A program made the translations under genes and the position numbers. Of a DNA stretch of 15,597 bases, positions 13,906 to 15,597 are shown piece by piece (within the stretch, counting starts at the first letter, position 1; each line of letters opens with the position of its first letter). Source of the DNA: Prevotellaceae bacterium (GTDB lineage: Bacteria; Bacteroidota; Bacteroidia; Bacteroidales; Paludibacteraceae). The stretch lies in assembly GCA_031270565.1 (NCBI GenBank), contig JAISXJ010000016.1, forward strand, positions 1 through 15,597. The letters run 5' to 3'. The notes beneath the pieces are model-generated. The model was not told the origin of the DNA. It searched no databases and was given only the letters and a program-made list of their open reading frames with translations.

Positions 13906-14427
13906 ATGAACATTATTGATATAATTTTACTTATTCCCATTGGTTATGGCGTGGTCAGAGGGGTAGCGCGAGGAGTTGTCAAGGAGGCAGCCTCGCTGCT
14001 CAATGTGCTGCTGGGCATCTATTGCGCCTGTTATTTCGCTGATACGGTGGCAACGTTGCTGACAGCCTGTTTTGAGATGCAACACTCCTCTGCAATGATT
14101 GTTGCATACATCGTTCTGTTTTTGCTGGTTTGTATTGTGCTGTCAACTATCGCCTCTCTGCTGACGTCTCTGTTAAAAACCATCAAGCTCAACTGGGCAA
14201 ACAGGTGTATGGGGTTACTATTTGGCGGCATTAAATGGCTGTTGATAACAAGCCTTATACTCAATCTGTTTGCACTGGTCAACAGGCATTTGCCGCTGAT
14301 AACCGAACAGGACATGGCACAGTCGAAACTTTATCGTCCCATAGAAAGAACGCTGCCAACGATACTGCCATTCTTTTCCTATGACAAATTCAAGGAAATT
14401 ATGCAATCATCCGCGCCTAACAGTTAG
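13906..14427 (+). CDS. CvpA-family inner-membrane protein
   Basis: 173 residues with four hydrophobic segments: ~4-20, ~28-47, ~63-86 ('AMIVAYIVLFLLVCIVLSTI') and ~103-122. The N-terminal 'IDIILLIPIGYGVVRGVARGVVKEAASLLNV' is the typical CvpA pattern (D-x2-L-x5-G-x3-G-x-x-+G-x-x+E). CvpA was named for colicin V production in E. coli but is widespread in bacteria that make no colicin; an envelope-stress role is proposed elsewhere. It is the last gene of the block; a hairpin with T-tract follows and the next gene converges on it. Confidence 0.88.
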   Translation: MNIIDIILLIPIGYGVVRGVARGVVKEAASLLNVLLGIYCACYFADTVATLLTACFEMQHSSAMIVAYIVLFLLVCIVLSTIASLLTSLLKTIKLNWANRCMGLLFGGIKWLLITSLILNLFALVNRHLPLITEQDMAQSKLYRPIERTLPTILPFFSYDKFKEIMQSSAPNS

Positions 14428-14434
14428 CGGCGAA

Positions 14435-14466
14435 GCATATACAGTCCTGTTATGCGCAGTTTTTTT
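14435..14466 (+). terminator. Hairpin plus T-tract ending the proS-cvpA block
   Basis: GCATA(T)ACA (14435-14443) pairs with TGTTATGC (14448-14455) around a short loop, with one bulged T. Four bases later comes a run of seven T (14460-14466). The structure overlaps the last codons of the convergent CPBP gene, so the hairpin may act in both directions. Confidence 0.5.
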
Positions 14467-15196
14467 GCTTTAATAAATATTCTTTTTCTTTTAATACCAT
14501 TATTATAGTTATTATTAACATTACTAACGCTATTATTGATAATGTCTCTTTAACTATTACAGATGGATTTAATAATACAAAGGCACTTACGTTAAATGAC
14601 GTATGCATTAAAACTGAAATTATAATGTTATTTTTTGTATCTTTTAGGATAATTGCCATTATTATTGAAAACATTATCGTCATTAATATGAATGTGATCA
14701 TAACTATTATCCCGGCAGAAGAATGTACGGGTATATGCCATAATCCCCATATCATTCCAACTATTATTGAAGAGAATAATACCGGCATCATTTTTTCCAA
14801 TGTTGTTTGTAAAAAACTTCTCCAGCCTATTTCTTCTCCTATCGAACCTAATAATTGAGCCAACAACATTGGATAAATCATTGACAAATTTTGATTTATA
14901 GTATTAAGCGAAACAACAATTCCAGTTATTTTTATAATCAAATAGGGAATACCCATCAATAATGCGGGAACAATTATTGCCAGTATACTTTTGTAGACAA
15001 TTTTTTTATTTAAATCAAAAATAATCTGAACAGCTTTATTTTTGAAAAATAATATAAACAATATATATGCCAATAATGGAGCGAATTGAATAGATGTAAT
15101 GACAATTAATACATTATTGAGTATTAATAACTCAAAAAATACCGCGAAGAAAACAAAAAGAGCCAATTGAATTGAAACAATTATTTTCTGGTTCAT
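14450..15196 (-). CDS. CPBP (Abi/CAAX-like) family intramembrane metalloprotease
   Basis: 248 residues, almost entirely hydrophobic with about seven to eight membrane segments. The three family motifs are present: EEIGWR (Glu121-Glu122...Arg126), WGLWH (Trp150...His154) and HTSFN (His198...Asn202), which together form the metal-binding site within the membrane. Family members include Ras-type CAAX proteases (Rce1) and bacterial proteins linked to bacteriocin self-immunity or peptide maturation. The gene is visibly richer in A+T than proS or cvpA beside it, which suggests acquisition. ATG 15196 follows AAAGGAAGGAAT, a strong Shine-Dalgarno for this phylum, and overlaps the stop of a 43-codon ORF (ATGA). 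It runs convergent to cvpA. Confidence 0.88.
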   Translation of the reverse strand: MNQKIIVSIQLALFVFFAVFFELLILNNVLIVITSIQFAPLLAYILFILFFKNKAVQIIFDLNKKIVYKSILAIIVPALLMGIPYLIIKITGIVVSLNTINQNLSMIYPMLLAQLLGSIGEEIGWRSFLQTTLEKMMPVLFSSIIVGMIWGLWHIPVHSSAGIIVMITFILMTIMFSIIMAIILKDTKNNIIISVLMHTSFNVSAFVLLNPSVIVKETLSIIALVMLIITIIMVLKEKEYLLKQKNCA

Positions 15197-15324
15197 ATTC
15201 CTTCCTTTAATTTTTTTACGACGTTTTGCAGCCCGAATAAGGGCTTTGTTTTGCCTGCAACCTCATTTTTCAGGGCGATGGTTGCCGTTATCCCTTTGTT
15301 TTCAATGCTTTTTATCATTATCAT
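15193..15324 (-). CDS. 43-codon ORF translationally coupled to the CPBP protease
   Basis: The frame begins MIMIKSIENK and ends VVKKLKEGI; its stop TGA overlaps the CPBP start in the sequence ATGA. The product would be basic (ten Lys, four Glu, no Arg, no Cys), with a plausible amphipathic helix in the last 15 residues (LFGLQNVVKKLKEGI). A -7 element lies just upstream at 15341-15348, leaving a leader of only about ten bases to the first ATG (15324) or sixteen to the second (15318). I recognise no family. Given the CPBP link to bacteriocin immunity or peptide processing, it could be a peptide substrate, a bacteriocin-like peptide, or merely a leader ORF that couples translation. Existence is moderately supported; function is guesswork. 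Confidence 0.42.
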   Translation of the reverse strand: MIMIKSIENKGITATIALKNEVAGKTKPLFGLQNVVKKLKEGI

Positions 15325-15340
15325 CAAATTATTTATGCCG

Positions 15341-15348
15341 CAAAGATA
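15341..15348 (-). promoter_or_regulatory. Bacteroidota -7 element for the small ORF and CPBP gene
   Basis: On the minus strand the sequence is TATCTTTG (plus-strand CAAAGATA), matching TAnnTTTG. No TTG lies at the -33 distance. It precedes ATG 15324 by about 16 bases. Confidence 0.6.
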
Positions 15349-15389
15349 CAACTTTTTTTGTTGATTTAGATTGTTGATTAAGACTTACA

Positions 15390-15448
15390 GGATTAAAGGA
15401 TGAGCAGGATTCTTGCTTCCGAAGGTAATCCTATAAATCTTTAAATCC
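15390..15448. repeat. Imperfect palindrome of GGATT/AATCC words
   Basis: A 22-base left arm starting and ending in GGATT (15390-15411) faces a 22-base right arm starting and ending in AATCC (15427-15448), separated by 15 bases. Sixteen of 22 positions pair. More AATCC words follow to 15465. It lies just after the stop of the RhuM-like gene (minus strand) and may be its terminator or a dispersed repeat. The whole 15197-15456 interval otherwise holds only the small ORF and its promoter. Confidence 0.55.
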
Positions 15449-15456
15449 TATGAATC

Positions 15457-15597
15457 CTAATCGGATTTATCATTGCTCCATTCGTGCATTCGTAGCATTC
15501 TATCGAAATCCGATTCAAAGAGGCGGCATTGAATGGGGCGGTATTTTTGAAATTCATTTTCGACATGTTGTTTAGCGATGGCGGCGGTAATTTTGCC
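15457..15597 (-). CDS. C-terminal fragment of a probable RhuM-family protein (5' end outside window)
   Basis: A minus-strand frame is open from the window edge to TAG at 15457-15459, giving 46 residues. It opens GKITAAIAKQHVENEFQKYR and contains ESDFDRML. As I remember it, virulence RhuM-family proteins end with a pattern of K-[IV]-[ST], a helix, E-[FY]-x-K-[FY]-R-x-x-Q, then SDF[DE]; all of these are met here, although the usual 'QD' reads 'QC'. RhuM proteins are named after a Salmonella pathogenicity-island gene and occur scattered in accessory regions, sometimes near Fic/Doc or restriction genes. The biochemical role is unknown. The fragment is too short to exclude another family. Confidence 0.6.
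   Translation of the reverse strand, partial: GKITAAIAKQHVENEFQKYRPIQCRLFESDFDRMLRMHEWSNDKSD

Overview
The window reads as a chromosomal segment of a Bacteroidota (Bacteroidales-type) bacterium. Four things point there. Several genes are preceded by the Bacteroidota -7 element TAnnTTTG. The tmRNA encodes the tag GETNYALAA, which I recall as the Bacteroides-type tag. Lipoproteins and outer-membrane proteins are common. One surface protein has the N-terminal 'AQVTIG..' and C-terminal DUF1566/Lcl-C architecture frequent in Bacteroidales. No replication, phage or insertion-sequence genes are visible. Most of the window is ordinary core genome; the two ends look more accessory.

Layout, left to right. 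(1) Positions 1-240 are the tail of an outer-membrane beta-barrel-like gene, followed by about 700 bases of repeat-rich non-coding DNA. (2) Positions 962-2575 encode a secreted protein whose last ~45 codons look like the variable region of a diversity-generating retroelement (DGR): C-type-lectin-type DUF1566 end, a strong switch to NNC codons, and a GNRA-loop hairpin just downstream. No reverse transcriptase or template repeat is in the window, so this would be a remote target. (3) Positions 2861-5627 are a tight operon of a LOG-family nucleotide phosphoribohydrolase, a GH16-like protein with the catalytic ExDxxE replaced, and kdsA. (4) Positions 5830-7320 hold kdsD and folK; kdsA and kdsD together supply Kdo for lipopolysaccharide. 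(5) Positions 7372-7764 are ssrA (tmRNA) with a textbook promoter, followed by a helix-turn-helix protein.

(6) Positions 8921-14427 are a co-directional block with gaps of 6-21 bases: an M3-like zinc peptidase lipoprotein, a secreted patatin-like lipase, a small lipoprotein, proS (archaeal/eukaryal-like type) and a CvpA-family membrane protein. It starts at its own -7 element behind a perfect 17-bp hairpin and ends at a hairpin plus T-tract. (7) From 14450 rightwards the minus strand carries an AT-rich CPBP (Abi) membrane protease, a 43-codon ORF overlapping its start codon by 4 bases (ATGA), an imperfect palindrome, and the C-terminus of a probable RhuM-family protein. This end looks acquired.

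Best leads: the DGR-like variable region, the catalytically altered GH16 protein beside kdsA, the small-ORF/CPBP pair, and a heptanucleotide-repeat-plus-promoter module that occurs twice. All assignments come from reading motifs; no database search was run.
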